A stretch of 64,000 nt of DNA from Pantoea sp. alder81 (GTDB lineage Bacteria; Pseudomonadota; Gammaproteobacteria; Enterobacterales; Enterobacteriaceae). The notes below the pieces were generated by a model, which was given only the letters and a program-made list of their open reading frames with translations, did not search any database and was not told the DNA's origin. Each line of letters begins with the position of its first letter. Position 1 is the stretch's first letter. Made by a program: the position numbers and the translations under genes. Positions 15,275 to 24,260 of the stretch are shown in pieces. The stretch spans positions 208,104 to 272,103 of the forward strand of contig NZ_JAIUDA010000008.1 in NCBI RefSeq assembly GCF_020179835.1. The letters are read 5' to 3'.

Positions 15275-17725
15275 TCAGGCTTCGTTAGGTTTCTTCTTCG
15301 GCCCACGCTTGGCCTTTGTGGCGGCGGCGATTTTACGGGTTTTCTCAGAGACTTTTTTGCCTTTTTTCTCGGTGTTTGCCGATGGCTCAGCAGCCGCAGG
15401 CTTTTTCTTCTCGCTGCGGAACGCTGAATCTGGCTCGAAGGTGCCCTTTTTACCCGCATCGCGACGACGTCTGGCCGGTGGCTTACCGCCGCGCTTCTCA
15501 CGTTCACGCTCGGTTTTACCTTCACCGCGCGGTACGCGTTTGCTGGAGATCAGCGCGAAGTCGATTTTGCGCTCATCCATGTGAACCGCTTCCACGCGCA
15601 CTTCCACCGTATCGCCAAGGCGATAGGTACGACCACCGGATTCACCAATCAAACGCTGACCGACGGGGTCGAAACGGTAGTAATCGTTATCCAGTGAAGA
15701 AACGTGCACCAGGCCGTCGATAAACAGATCGTTGAGGCGTACGAAGAAACCAAATCCGGTGACGCTAGAGATCACACCGTTAAACACATTGCCGACCTGA
15801 TCCTGCATAAAGTCGCATTTCAGCCAGTCTGCCACATCACGTGTCGCTTCATCGGCGCGGCGCTCTGTCAGTGAACAGTGCTGGCCAAGTTGCAGCATCT
15901 GCTGCATATCGTAGTGATAACCGCCGTTTGGCGTGGTGTTACCCTTCAGCGTGCCCTGCTCTTTCGCCAGCAGGTATTTGATCGCGCGGTGTAACAGCAG
16001 ATCAGGATAACGACGAATCGGCGAAGTGAAGTGTGCATATGACTGCAGCGCCAGGCCGAAGTGGCCGCGGTTCTCTGGATCGTATACCGCTTGCTTCATC
16101 GAACGCAGCAGCATGGTTTGCAGCATTTCCGCATCTGGACGCTCGGCCACTTGCTTCAGCAGTGCTGCATAATCAACAGGCTGCGGTTTCATGCCACCCG
16201 GCAGGCTTAAGCCCAGCTCGTTCAGCACGGTACGGAAGCTCTTGATGCTGTCTTCGCTCGGACGATCGTGATCGCGGAACAGTGCCGGCTCTTCGTGCTT
16301 CTCGACATAACGTGCTGAGGCAATGTTAGCAAGGATCATGCACTCTTCGATCAGCTTGTGCGCTTCGTTGCGAGCAGTGCGTTCAACACGGTCGATACGG
16401 CGTTCCGCATTGAAGATAAATTTCGCTTCCTCAGTTTCGAAGGAGATACCGCCACGCTGTTCACGCGCAGTTTCCAGCTCCTGATACATGTGATGCAGCT
16501 CTTCAAGGTGTTTAACCTGTGCAGCATACTGCTCACGCAGCTCGGTATCGCCCTGCAGAATGTTCCACACTTTGTTGTAGGTCAGACGCGCATGGGAGTT
16601 CATCACCGCTTCGTAGTGCTTATAGCCGGTGAGCTTGCCGCTGGAAGAGATGGTCATCTCACACACCATGCACAGACGATCAACTTGCGGGTTCAGCGAG
16701 CACAGGCCGTTGGAGAGGATCTCCGGCAGCATCGGCACCACTTGCGACGGGAAATAGACCGACGTGCCGCGCTGATGCGCTTCGTCATCTAACGCCGTAC
16801 CTGGACGCACGTAATAACTGACATCCGCAATCGCAACCCACAGACGCCAGCCGCCACCGCGTTTTTTCTCACAGTAGACCGCATCATCGAAGTCACGCGC
16901 ATCTTCACCATCGATAGTGACGAGCGGTAACTCACGTAAATCAACACGCCCTTTTTTCGCGGCTTCTGGCACCTGCTCTTGCAGCTTCGAAATCTCTTTC
17001 TCGACTTCTTCAGGCCAGGTATGCGGAATTTCATGGGTACGCAGCGCCATATCAACGGCAAGGCTGGTACCCATATCGTCACCGAGAATCTCGGTCACTT
17101 TACCGATGGCTTTGGTGCGACGGGTCGAGCGCTGGATGATCTCCACCACCACAACCGATCCCATACGCGCGTTAAGTGTTTCTTCCTGCGGGATGAGAAT
17201 GTCAAAGCTCAGGCGGCTGTCATCCGGCACCACAAATCCGGTACCGGCATCGGTAAAGTAACGGCCAACGATCTGGCTGTTGCGCGGCTCAAGCACACGC
17301 ACTACACGCGCCTCGCGGCGACCTTTACGGTCAGCGCTGCCCGGCTGCGCCAGGATCACATCACCGTGCAGGCAAAATTTCATCTGCTCAGCAGAAAGAT
17401 AGAAATCATCTTTCTGGCCTTCAACGCGCAGGAAGCCATAGCCATCACGGTGGCCAATCACTTTGCCGCGCAATAAGTCGAGGCGTTCTGGCAGGGCGTA
17501 ACATTGACGACGGGTAAACACCAGCTGACCATCACGCTCCATGGCGCGCAGACGACGGCGCAGCGCTTCAAGCTGGTCTTCGCTGGTGATATTCAATTCC
17601 TGAGCAATTTCATCACGATTGATGGGTTTCTCACGCTTTTCTAACAGCGCCAGAATAAATTCGCGGCTTGGAATGGGGTTGTCGTACTTTTCTGCTTCTC
17701 TATCCTGGAAAGGATCTTTTGACAT
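15275..17725 (-). CDS. rnr: RNase R, 3'-5' exoribonuclease
   Basis: 816 aa (E. coli 813). Processive hydrolytic exonuclease that degrades structured RNA, important in rRNA quality control and trans-translation. Order: N-terminal helix-turn-helix (about 20-80), two cold-shock domains (about 85-250), RNB catalytic domain with the metal-binding EDARDFDDAVY, S1 domain (about 645-725), and a Lys-rich tail (about 735-816) that in E. coli controls stability. The start at 17725 has GGAGG before it; the frame is open 63 codons further upstream, but that part overlaps nsrR and is not conserved. It is 16 bp from nsrR. Confidence 0.97.
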   Translation of the reverse strand: MSKDPFQDREAEKYDNPIPSREFILALLEKREKPINRDEIAQELNITSEDQLEALRRRLRAMERDGQLVFTRRQCYALPERLDLLRGKVIGHRDGYGFLRVEGQKDDFYLSAEQMKFCLHGDVILAQPGSADRKGRREARVVRVLEPRNSQIVGRYFTDAGTGFVVPDDSRLSFDILIPQEETLNARMGSVVVVEIIQRSTRRTKAIGKVTEILGDDMGTSLAVDMALRTHEIPHTWPEEVEKEISKLQEQVPEAAKKGRVDLRELPLVTIDGEDARDFDDAVYCEKKRGGGWRLWVAIADVSYYVRPGTALDDEAHQRGTSVYFPSQVVPMLPEILSNGLCSLNPQVDRLCMVCEMTISSSGKLTGYKHYEAVMNSHARLTYNKVWNILQGDTELREQYAAQVKHLEELHHMYQELETAREQRGGISFETEEAKFIFNAERRIDRVERTARNEAHKLIEECMILANIASARYVEKHEEPALFRDHDRPSEDSIKSFRTVLNELGLSLPGGMKPQPVDYAALLKQVAERPDAEMLQTMLLRSMKQAVYDPENRGHFGLALQSYAHFTSPIRRYPDLLLHRAIKYLLAKEQGTLKGNTTPNGGYHYDMQQMLQLGQHCSLTERRADEATRDVADWLKCDFMQDQVGNVFNGVISSVTGFGFFVRLNDLFIDGLVHVSSLDNDYYRFDPVGQRLIGESGGRTYRLGDTVEVRVEAVHMDERKIDFALISSKRVPRGEGKTEREREKRGGKPPARRRRDAGKKGTFEPDSAFRSEKKKPAAAEPSANTEKKGKKVSEKTRKIAAATKAKRGPKKKPNEA

Positions 17726-17741
17726 TACGGTTCCTCCGATG

Positions 17742-18185
17742 TCATTTAATTTGGATTGCCACCGGCGGTTCGGACAATAAAATTTGGTACAGTGAATCGT
17801 TATCTTTGACCAGATCGGCCAGCGTATAGTTATCCAACTCTTTGAGGAATAACTGGACCGCATCGTGCAGCGCCTTGCGCAGACGACAGGCCGGCGTAAT
17901 GGCGCACTCTTCACAGTTCACCAACTGCAAAGGCTCCATTCTTCTCACAACCTGACCAATGACGATTTTTTCCGGGTCCATGCCTAAACGAATTCCGCCG
18001 TTTTTACCGCGAGTTGCGGCGACAAAGCCAGCCCGGCTTAGTTGGTTGATGATTTTAACCATATGGTTACGCGACACCCCGTAGGTATCGGTGACTTCGG
18101 TAATGTTGGTCTGCTTACCTTCCGGCAACGTCGCCATGTAAATCAGCGCACGCAGACCATAATCGGTGAAACTCGTTAGCTGCAC
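17742..18185 (-). CDS. nsrR: NsrR, nitric-oxide-sensing repressor
   Basis: 147-aa Rrf2-family repressor. Its Fe-S cluster is nitrosylated by NO, releasing genes such as hmp and ytfE. The N-terminal winged helix (MQLTSFTDYGLRALIYMA, SRNHMVKIINQLSRAGF) is conserved. The cluster cysteines are 91, 94 and 100 (VNCEECAITPAC), giving CX2CX5C rather than the E. coli CX4CX5C, a two-residue deletion in the cluster loop. The C-terminus is slightly longer (EPPVAIQIK). It heads an nsrR-rnr-rlmB arrangement as in E. coli. Confidence 0.94.
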   Translation of the reverse strand: MQLTSFTDYGLRALIYMATLPEGKQTNITEVTDTYGVSRNHMVKIINQLSRAGFVAATRGKNGGIRLGMDPEKIVIGQVVRRMEPLQLVNCEECAITPACRLRKALHDAVQLFLKELDNYTLADLVKDNDSLYQILLSEPPVAIQIK

Positions 18186-18347
18186 ATATACCTCGGTGAA
18201 TCATCGGGCGTTAGGGTTATGCGCCGGTCGGCGTGGTGTTTAAGTATGATGATAAACCAGAGCGTGAAGGCCGGTGCGTTTTTTCTTAGGCAAGTATCGA
18301 TAATTGCAAGAAAAAAGAGAGTGAGCGGAGTCAAAGAGCGGATAAAC

Positions 18348-18369
18348 AAAGGCCGGACAGTGTCCGGCC
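18348..18369 (-). terminator. purA terminator
   Basis: On the minus strand: GGCCGGACA, short loop, TGTCCGGCC, then TTTGTTTA. It begins 9 bp after the purA stop codon. The remaining 180 bp to nsrR presumably carry the nsrR promoter. Confidence 0.8.
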
Positions 18370-18377
18370 ATGTAAGA

Positions 18378-19676
18378 TTATGCGTCGAACGGGTCACGCA
18401 GAATCATGGTCTCACTACGGTCCGGGCCAGTTGAAATAATATCAATCGGCACACCGGTCACTTCTTCCACACGCTTGATGTAGTCACGCGCTGCCTGCGG
18501 CAGACCTTCCAGCGTTTTCACGCCAAAGGTGGTTTCGCTCCAGCCCGGCATAGATTCGTAGATTGGCTCAATACCTTCCCAACCTTCAGCAGCCAGAGGC
18601 GTGGTAGTCATTTCGCGGCCATCCGGCATGCGATAAGCCACACAGATTTTCACTTCTTTCAGGCCATCCAGCACGTCCAGTTTGGTCATGCAGAAACCTG
18701 ACAGGGAGTTAATCTGTACTGCGCGACGTACCGCAACTGCATCCAGCCAGCCGGTACGACGACGACGACCGGTGGTCGCGCCAAACTCGTTGCCCTGTGC
18801 ACACAGGAATTCACCAGTTTCATCGAACAGTTCGGTTGGGAATGGACCCGCGCCGACACGCGTTGAATAGGCTTTAACGATACCCAGCACGTAATCAACG
18901 TAACGCGGACCAATACCGGAACCGGTCGCCACGCCACCCGCAGTGGTGTTAGACGAGGTCACGTACGGATAGGTACCGTGGTCGATATCCAACAGCGTAC
19001 CCTGCGCGCCTTCGAACATGATCAGATCGCCACGCTTGCGCGCACCGTCCAGCAGTTCAGACACGTCAACTACCATGCTGGTCAGGATGTCAGCCACAGC
19101 CAACGTATCGCTCAGCACTTTTTCGTAGTCTACGGCGTCAGTTTTGTAGTAGTTAACCAGCTGGAAGTTATAGAAATCGACGATTTCTTTCAGCTTAACG
19201 GCGAAGGTTTCTTTGTTGAAGAGATCGCTCACGCGCAGACCGCGACGAGCAACTTTATCTTCGTAGGCTGGGCCGATACCACGACCGGTGGTACCGATCG
19301 CTTTGGCGCCACGCGCTTTTTCGCGCGCCAGGTCCATTGCGACGTGATATTGCAGAATCAGTGGACATGCTTCAGAGATCAGCAGACGTTCACGTACCGG
19401 CACACCGCGCTCTTCCAGGCCTTTCATCTCTTTCATCAGCGCTTCAGGTGACAGCACAACACCATTACCAATGATGCTGGTCACGTTATCACGCAGGATG
19501 CCAGATGGAATTAAGTGGAGGACGGTTTTTTCACCGTTGATGACAAGTGTATGGCCAGCATTGTGGCCACCCTGGTAACGCACAACGTAATTCGCGCGTT
19601 CAGTCAGAAGGTCTACGATCTTACCTTTACCTTCGTCACCCCATTGGGTGCCCAGTACGACGACGTTCTTACCCAT
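18378..19676 (-). CDS. purA: Adenylosuccinate synthetase
   Basis: 432 aa, the E. coli length. Condenses IMP and aspartate using GTP to form adenylosuccinate, the committed step to AMP. GTQWGDEGKGKIVDLL (P-loop-like, about 8-23), the NAGHT motif, TTGRGIGPAYEDK and the guanine-binding STGPDRSE near the C-terminus (about 415-422) are all present. Downstream of hflC and yjeT in the same direction but with its own leader containing a PurR-like site. Confidence 0.98.
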   Translation of the reverse strand: MGKNVVVLGTQWGDEGKGKIVDLLTERANYVVRYQGGHNAGHTLVINGEKTVLHLIPSGILRDNVTSIIGNGVVLSPEALMKEMKGLEERGVPVRERLLISEACPLILQYHVAMDLAREKARGAKAIGTTGRGIGPAYEDKVARRGLRVSDLFNKETFAVKLKEIVDFYNFQLVNYYKTDAVDYEKVLSDTLAVADILTSMVVDVSELLDGARKRGDLIMFEGAQGTLLDIDHGTYPYVTSSNTTAGGVATGSGIGPRYVDYVLGIVKAYSTRVGAGPFPTELFDETGEFLCAQGNEFGATTGRRRRTGWLDAVAVRRAVQINSLSGFCMTKLDVLDGLKEVKICVAYRMPDGREMTTTPLAAEGWEGIEPIYESMPGWSETTFGVKTLEGLPQAARDYIKRVEEVTGVPIDIISTGPDRSETMILRDPFDA

Positions 19677-19743
19677 TTTTTCAAAATCACCGATTGCTTA
19701 AAAATGGATTCTACCATCGGTTTTGCTCACTTTCAGCACTTTT

Positions 19744-19758
19744 AGCATACGATTGCGC
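19744..19758 (-). promoter_or_regulatory. Possible PurR operator before purA
   Basis: GCGCAATCGTATGCT (minus strand), about 70 bp upstream of the purA start. Its CGCAANCGTNTGC core resembles the PurR palindrome ACGCAAACGTTTGCGT with two mismatches in the 13-bp core. E. coli purA is PurR-regulated. Confidence 0.4.
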
Positions 19759-19852
19759 GGTTTTTTGCCCGCGTTTTGATCAATACAACATGTTGGGGGA
19801 AACATCGACTGCAAGACACAATTTAGCCGTGCGTTATCGCTCAAATTTAACC

Positions 19853-20053
19853 CTATGCGCTCGCGTGCACGCTCAACATGTAATAAATCACCACGCCCGC
19901 TACTACTAACCCACCGCCAAAACGATGCAGGATACGATCGGGCAACTGCGCCATTGAAATAATCATGCGGCGCCAGATGCGCGGCAGAAACATCGGACCC
20001 AGCCCTTCCAGCACCAGAACTAATGCCAGCGCCATCCAGATGGTTGTGTTCAT
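19853..20053 (-). CDS. yjeT: YjeT, DUF2065 inner-membrane protein
   Basis: 66 aa (E. coli 65), with two predicted membrane helices (about 4-20 and 46-62) and the conserved start MNTTIWMALALVLVLEGLGPM. Function unknown; always found between hflC and purA in enterics. It lies 58 bp after hflC. Confidence 0.92.
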   Translation of the reverse strand: MNTTIWMALALVLVLEGLGPMFLPRIWRRMIISMAQLPDRILHRFGGGLVVAGVVIYYMLSVHASA

Positions 20054-20111
20054 GCTATTTTTCCCAAAAAAAAGGCCGACAACATTGTCGGCCTCAAGGT
20101 TATATCAGTTC

Positions 20112-21116
20112 TTAACGCGCGGTGTTAGTCGGCGCCTTCATAAAGCGGAAGAAATCGCTATCCGGGCTTAACACCATCACATCCTGGTTGTCAGAGAAGC
20201 TGTTCTCGTAAGCACGCAGGCTGCGGATAAAGGCGTAGAAATCAGGATCCTGACCGAAAGCATCAGCAAACAGTTTTGCTGCCTGCGCATCACCTTCACC
20301 ACGTGAAATCAATGCCTGACGCTGGGCTTCAGCCAAAGTACGAGTGACCTGGTAATCCGCCTGAGCACGCAGTTTTTCTGCCTCTTCCTGGCCTTGTGAA
20401 CGCTGGCTACGGGCAACCGCTTCACGCTCTGCGCGCATACGGTTGTAGATAGCATCAGACACTTCAGCCGGCAGGTTGATCTGCTTGATACGCACGTCAA
20501 CCACCTGGATACCCAGTGCAGCCATACTGTTCGGATTCGGTGCTGGCTCGCTGCTGTTGGTTTCACGCTCAACGCGGGCTGCCGCGCTGGCAATCGCATC
20601 ATCAGCTGCTGGCGTTTGCACTTCGTCATCACTGCCTGCGGTACCGGTGTTCAGCGCATCACGCACGTCGGTGGTCAAACGGCCACGTGAATCCGTCACG
20701 ATGTCTTTCACATCCAGACGACCCATTTCAGAACGCAAACGGTCACTGAACTTACGTTTCAGCAGCACCTCGGCCTGAGAAACATCACCACCGCCGGTTG
20801 CCAGGTAGTAACGGCTGAAATCACTGATGCGCCACTTGATGTAGGAATCAACGATCAGGTCTTTTTTCTCTTTGGTAACAAAGCGATCGGCCTGGTTGTC
20901 CATGGTCTGGATACGGGCATCCAGCGACTTCACAGTTTCAATGAATGGGATCTTGAAGTGCAGACCCGGCGCATAAACCTGCGGCTTGTTCTCGTTATCA
21001 CGCAGAACTTTACCGAAGCGCAACACGATACCGCGCTCACCTTCCTGCACCACGAACAGTGATGCGTACAGCGCCACCAGTACGACAATAATTACGGCAA
21101 TAATTGGCTTACGCAT
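20112..21116 (-). CDS. hflC: HflC, FtsH-protease modulator (SPFH/band 7)
   Basis: 334 aa (E. coli 334). Forms with HflK the large periplasm-facing complex that encloses FtsH and restrains its proteolysis of membrane proteins. One N-terminal membrane helix (about 4-20), then the SPFH domain (about 20-270) with VVQEGERGIVLRFGKV and a coiled coil rich in Ala/Arg/Gln (about 235-280). Starts 3 bp after the hflK stop, so the two subunits are co-translated. Confidence 0.97.
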   Translation of the reverse strand: MRKPIIAVIIVVLVALYASLFVVQEGERGIVLRFGKVLRDNENKPQVYAPGLHFKIPFIETVKSLDARIQTMDNQADRFVTKEKKDLIVDSYIKWRISDFSRYYLATGGGDVSQAEVLLKRKFSDRLRSEMGRLDVKDIVTDSRGRLTTDVRDALNTGTAGSDDEVQTPAADDAIASAAARVERETNSSEPAPNPNSMAALGIQVVDVRIKQINLPAEVSDAIYNRMRAEREAVARSQRSQGQEEAEKLRAQADYQVTRTLAEAQRQALISRGEGDAQAAKLFADAFGQDPDFYAFIRSLRAYENSFSDNQDVMVLSPDSDFFRFMKAPTNTAR

Positions 21117-21119
21117 CGA

Positions 21120-22358
21120 TTACTCCCTCCCTGCGCGCTGGGTATCGTTGCGTAACGCGTTGGCGCGACGCTGGTCCATGATGCTGCTCGGACTGTAAGA
21201 CGAAGAGTCATCATTGCTGGCACTGCTGCCAGACGAAGGCAGCTTCATCAAATTGGTATTTTTCTGGCCATTCTGACCACCTGAAGCCTGACCACCGCGC
21301 ATCAGTTGATCCAGTGGCAGCACCATCAGGCTGTTACCACGGTCGTTAACCAATACTTTGCGCGTATGGCTCAGCACGCGTTCCATGCTTTCGATATACA
21401 GACGCTCTTTGGTGATTTGCGGTGCCGCTTTGTATTCCGGCAGCAGTAAAGCAAAGCGTGCTACTTCACCCTGCGCTTCTAATACCGTACGCTCTTTGTA
21501 AGCGCGGGCTTCTTCCAGAATACGCTGCGCCTGACCGTTCGCACGCGGCTGTACTTCGTTGGAATAGGCTTCTGCTTCACGCACATACTGCTCGCGGTTT
21601 TCACGTGCGGCGATGGCATCGTCAAACGAGGCCTTCACTTCTTCCGGTGGACGTGCCGCCTGGAAGTTGACGTCAAGCAGGGTAATACCCATGTTGTAAG
21701 GACGGATGGTTTCATCCAGCTCACGTTGCGTTTCGCTACGCACCACGGTACGGCCTTCGGTGAGGATACGGTCCATGGTGGAACGACCAATCACGCCGCG
21801 CAGCGCGCTGTCGGTGGCCTGACGCAGGCTGTCGTCAGCGCTGGTGACCGCATACAAATATTGCTCAGGATTGGTCACGCGGTACTGCACGTTCATTTCC
21901 ACGCGCACCACGTTTTCGTCCGAAGTCAGCATCACGCCAGAGGCGGCCAGTTCACGCACGGCTTCAACGTTAACGGCTCGCACCTGATCGATAAAGGTCG
22001 GCTTCCAGTTCAGGCCCGGCTCAACCAGATGGCTGAACTTACCAAAACGGGTCACAACGCCACGTTCTGCTTCTTTGATGGTGTAGAAACCGCTGGCAGC
22101 CCAGATGACGACTGCGGCTACGGCTACGATGCCAACCAGTTTGCCACCGCTACCGCCGCCGCGCTGGCCATTGTTGTCACTCTGTTTGCCACCGCCCAGT
22201 CCGCCGAGTTTTTTACTCAGTTTACGGAAGATATCATCCAGATCAGGAGGCCCTTGATCGCGCCCTCCCTTATTTCCCCCAGAGTTGCCGCCTTGATTAT
22301 TGCTGCTTCCCCACGGGTCGCGGTCCTGTCCGTTATTTCCGGGCTGATTCCACGCCAT
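21120..22358 (-). CDS. hflK: HflK, FtsH-protease modulator (SPFH/band 7)
   Basis: 412 aa (E. coli 419). Partner of HflC. A Gly/Asn-rich cytosolic N-terminus (MAWNQPGNNGQDRDPWGSS), a membrane helix (about 75-95), the SPFH domain with IKEAERGVVTRFGKF, then a coiled coil and a Ser-rich tail. The start at 22358 is chosen over an in-frame start at 22436 because GGAG precedes it and it matches the E. coli N-terminus. Confidence 0.97.
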   Translation of the reverse strand: MAWNQPGNNGQDRDPWGSSNNQGGNSGGNKGGRDQGPPDLDDIFRKLSKKLGGLGGGKQSDNNGQRGGGSGGKLVGIVAVAAVVIWAASGFYTIKEAERGVVTRFGKFSHLVEPGLNWKPTFIDQVRAVNVEAVRELAASGVMLTSDENVVRVEMNVQYRVTNPEQYLYAVTSADDSLRQATDSALRGVIGRSTMDRILTEGRTVVRSETQRELDETIRPYNMGITLLDVNFQAARPPEEVKASFDDAIAARENREQYVREAEAYSNEVQPRANGQAQRILEEARAYKERTVLEAQGEVARFALLLPEYKAAPQITKERLYIESMERVLSHTRKVLVNDRGNSLMVLPLDQLMRGGQASGGQNGQKNTNLMKLPSSGSSASNDDSSSYSPSSIMDQRRANALRNDTQRAGRE

Positions 22359-22471
22359 GTTTCTACTCCATTTATTGTATTTACGTTTTTTACCCTTCCT
22401 ATTTCGAATTGCAGCCCAGAGAAATAATTGCAGCAATTTTCAATGATTTGGGTAAAGGCGTTAGGGCAATA

Positions 22472-23752
22472 TCAAACAATATAACTGGCTAACGAGGGTT
22501 CCTGTTTGCACAAACGACGCCAGTCAACGATCGGCATTCGCACATGCATACCCACAGAACCATCATCTTCATTCCATTCTTTCTCAATCGCCTGCAGCTG
22601 ATAGAAGCGGCTGCGCAAACGGCCCGCTTCCGGCGGCAGACGTAAATCATACTGCGCAATTTCACCGGCTAAGCGTTCAGACAACGCCTGCCAAAGTAAG
22701 GGTAGACCTTCACCGCTCTGAGCAGAAAGCCAGACGCGCGTCGGCTTATTCTCTTCATCACGATCAATACGCGGCACAAAACCTTCCAGCATGTCGATTT
22801 TGTTCATAATCAACAGCGTGGGAATTTCATCCGATTCGATTTCTGCCAATACTTCATTGACGGCTTCGATGTTGTCATTGACGCGCAAATCGGCGGCGTC
22901 AATCACGTGCAGTAATAGCGTCGCCTGACGTGTTTCCTGCAGTGTGGCTTTAAAAGCCGCGACTAAGTCATGCGGTAGGTGGCGGATAAAACCTACGGTA
23001 TCCGCTAATACCACGTCCCCCACGTCTGCCACATTCAGGCGACGCAAAGTAGGATCGAGAGTCGCAAACAGCTGATCAGCCGCATACACATTGGCTGAGG
23101 TCACCGCATTGAACAGGGTAGATTTGCCGGCGTTGGTGTATCCCACCAGCGAAACGGTAGGCACATCGGCTTTGGCGCGTGCTTGTCGGCCCTGTTCGCG
23201 CTGCTTCTCCACACGCTCAAGGCGGGAAAGGATGAGGCTAATGCGGTTACGCAGTAAACGGCGGTCCGTTTCCAGCTGCGTTTCACCTGGGCCACGCAAA
23301 CCGATGCCGCCTTTTTGGCGTTCAAGGTGCGTCCATCCACGCACCAAACGGGTTGCCATATGGCGCAACTGTGCCAGCTCGACCTGTAATTTACCCTCAT
23401 GGGTACGGGCGCGCTGAGCAAAAATATCGAGAATTAAGCCAGTGCGGTCGACCACGCGACATTCACACACTCGCTCGAGATTACGTTCTTGGGCAGGCGA
23501 TAAGGCATGATCGAATAACACGACCGATGCTCCACTCGCTTTCACCGCATCGGCAATTTCAACTGCCTTTCCTTCACCGACAAAATATTTGGGATGTGGC
23601 GCTTTACGGCTGCCAGTAATCACTTGCAGCGCTTCGACGCCCGCAGAAGAGACAAGAGTTTCGAACTCCTGCAAATCTTCCAGCTCTTTGTCTTGGGAGA
23701 ACCAGATGTGTACCAGTACGGCCTGCTCACCGGCATCATAACGGTCAAACAA
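22472..23752 (-). CDS. hflX: HflX, ribosome-splitting GTPase
   Basis: 426 aa, the same as E. coli. Splits stalled 70S ribosomes, notably after heat shock. The N-terminal HflX nucleotide-binding domain (about 20-195) ends in RQKGGIGLRGPGETQLETD; the G domain (about 198-365) has GYTNAGKSTLFN (G1), DTVGFIRHLP (G3) and NKID (G4). Between hfq (80 bp) and hflK, in the conserved superoperon. Confidence 0.97.
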   Translation of the reverse strand: MFDRYDAGEQAVLVHIWFSQDKELEDLQEFETLVSSAGVEALQVITGSRKAPHPKYFVGEGKAVEIADAVKASGASVVLFDHALSPAQERNLERVCECRVVDRTGLILDIFAQRARTHEGKLQVELAQLRHMATRLVRGWTHLERQKGGIGLRGPGETQLETDRRLLRNRISLILSRLERVEKQREQGRQARAKADVPTVSLVGYTNAGKSTLFNAVTSANVYAADQLFATLDPTLRRLNVADVGDVVLADTVGFIRHLPHDLVAAFKATLQETRQATLLLHVIDAADLRVNDNIEAVNEVLAEIESDEIPTLLIMNKIDMLEGFVPRIDRDEENKPTRVWLSAQSGEGLPLLWQALSERLAGEIAQYDLRLPPEAGRLRSRFYQLQAIEKEWNEDDGSVGMHVRMPIVDWRRLCKQEPSLASYIV

Positions 23753-23832
23753 GCTATAACCTCGCTAAAATAAAATAACCAGGACGGGAAAACGTTTTCG
23801 CTCCCCAGCCCTGGCTTTACGGCAGCGCAAAA

Positions 23833-24150
23833 TTATTCTGCGTTATCGCCGTCTTGTTGTGGCTGCGACTGAGCGCCCTGGTTGCTTCCGCTATGGTGGT
23901 AATTGCTGCTGCCACCGCTACCGCCCGGGTTATTGCTATGGTGTGAAACCGGACGAGAAGGAACCACTGTAGAGATGGCGTGCTTATACACCATCTGGCT
24001 AACCGTGTTTTTCAACAGAATGACGAACTGATCAAAGGATTCAATTTGCCCTTGCAGCTTAATACCATTCACCAAATAGATCGAAACCGGTACACGTTCA
24101 CGACGCAATGCGTTCAAAAACGGGTCTTGTAATGATTGCCCCTTAGCCAT
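23833..24150 (-). CDS. hfq: Hfq, RNA chaperone
   Basis: 105 aa (E. coli 102). Hexameric Sm-like protein that pairs small RNAs with mRNAs. The core MAKGQSLQDPFLNALRRERV, VNGIKLQGQIESFDQFVILL (Sm1) and YKHAISTVVPSRPV (Sm2, with the proximal-face YKH) is intact. The C-terminal 40 residues are a disordered Gly/Ser/Asn/Gln-rich tail ending DGDNAE. The leader between miaA and hfq is 110 bp and may hold an internal promoter. Confidence 0.98.
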   Translation of the reverse strand: MAKGQSLQDPFLNALRRERVPVSIYLVNGIKLQGQIESFDQFVILLKNTVSQMVYKHAISTVVPSRPVSHHSNNPGGSGGSSNYHHSGSNQGAQSQPQQDGDNAE

Positions 24151-24260
24151 TCTATCTTTTCCTTATATGCTTGTTGTTTGTTACTTTAAGAACCGTGGTT
24201 CAGAAAAACTGCGTAAAAATTTGCGCACGATAACAGACCAATTGTACACAATCGTCCCTG

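Noticed and set aside
17726..17914. 63-codon upstream extension of rnr
   Set aside because: Overlaps nsrR in another frame, is not conserved in RNase R, and a strong GGAGG ribosome site supports the start at 17725.
21726..22427. Long open frame (233 codons) on the plus strand opposite hflK
   Set aside because: Antisense shadow of a conserved gene; His/Ala/Thr-rich translation with no family resemblance and no suitable ribosome site.
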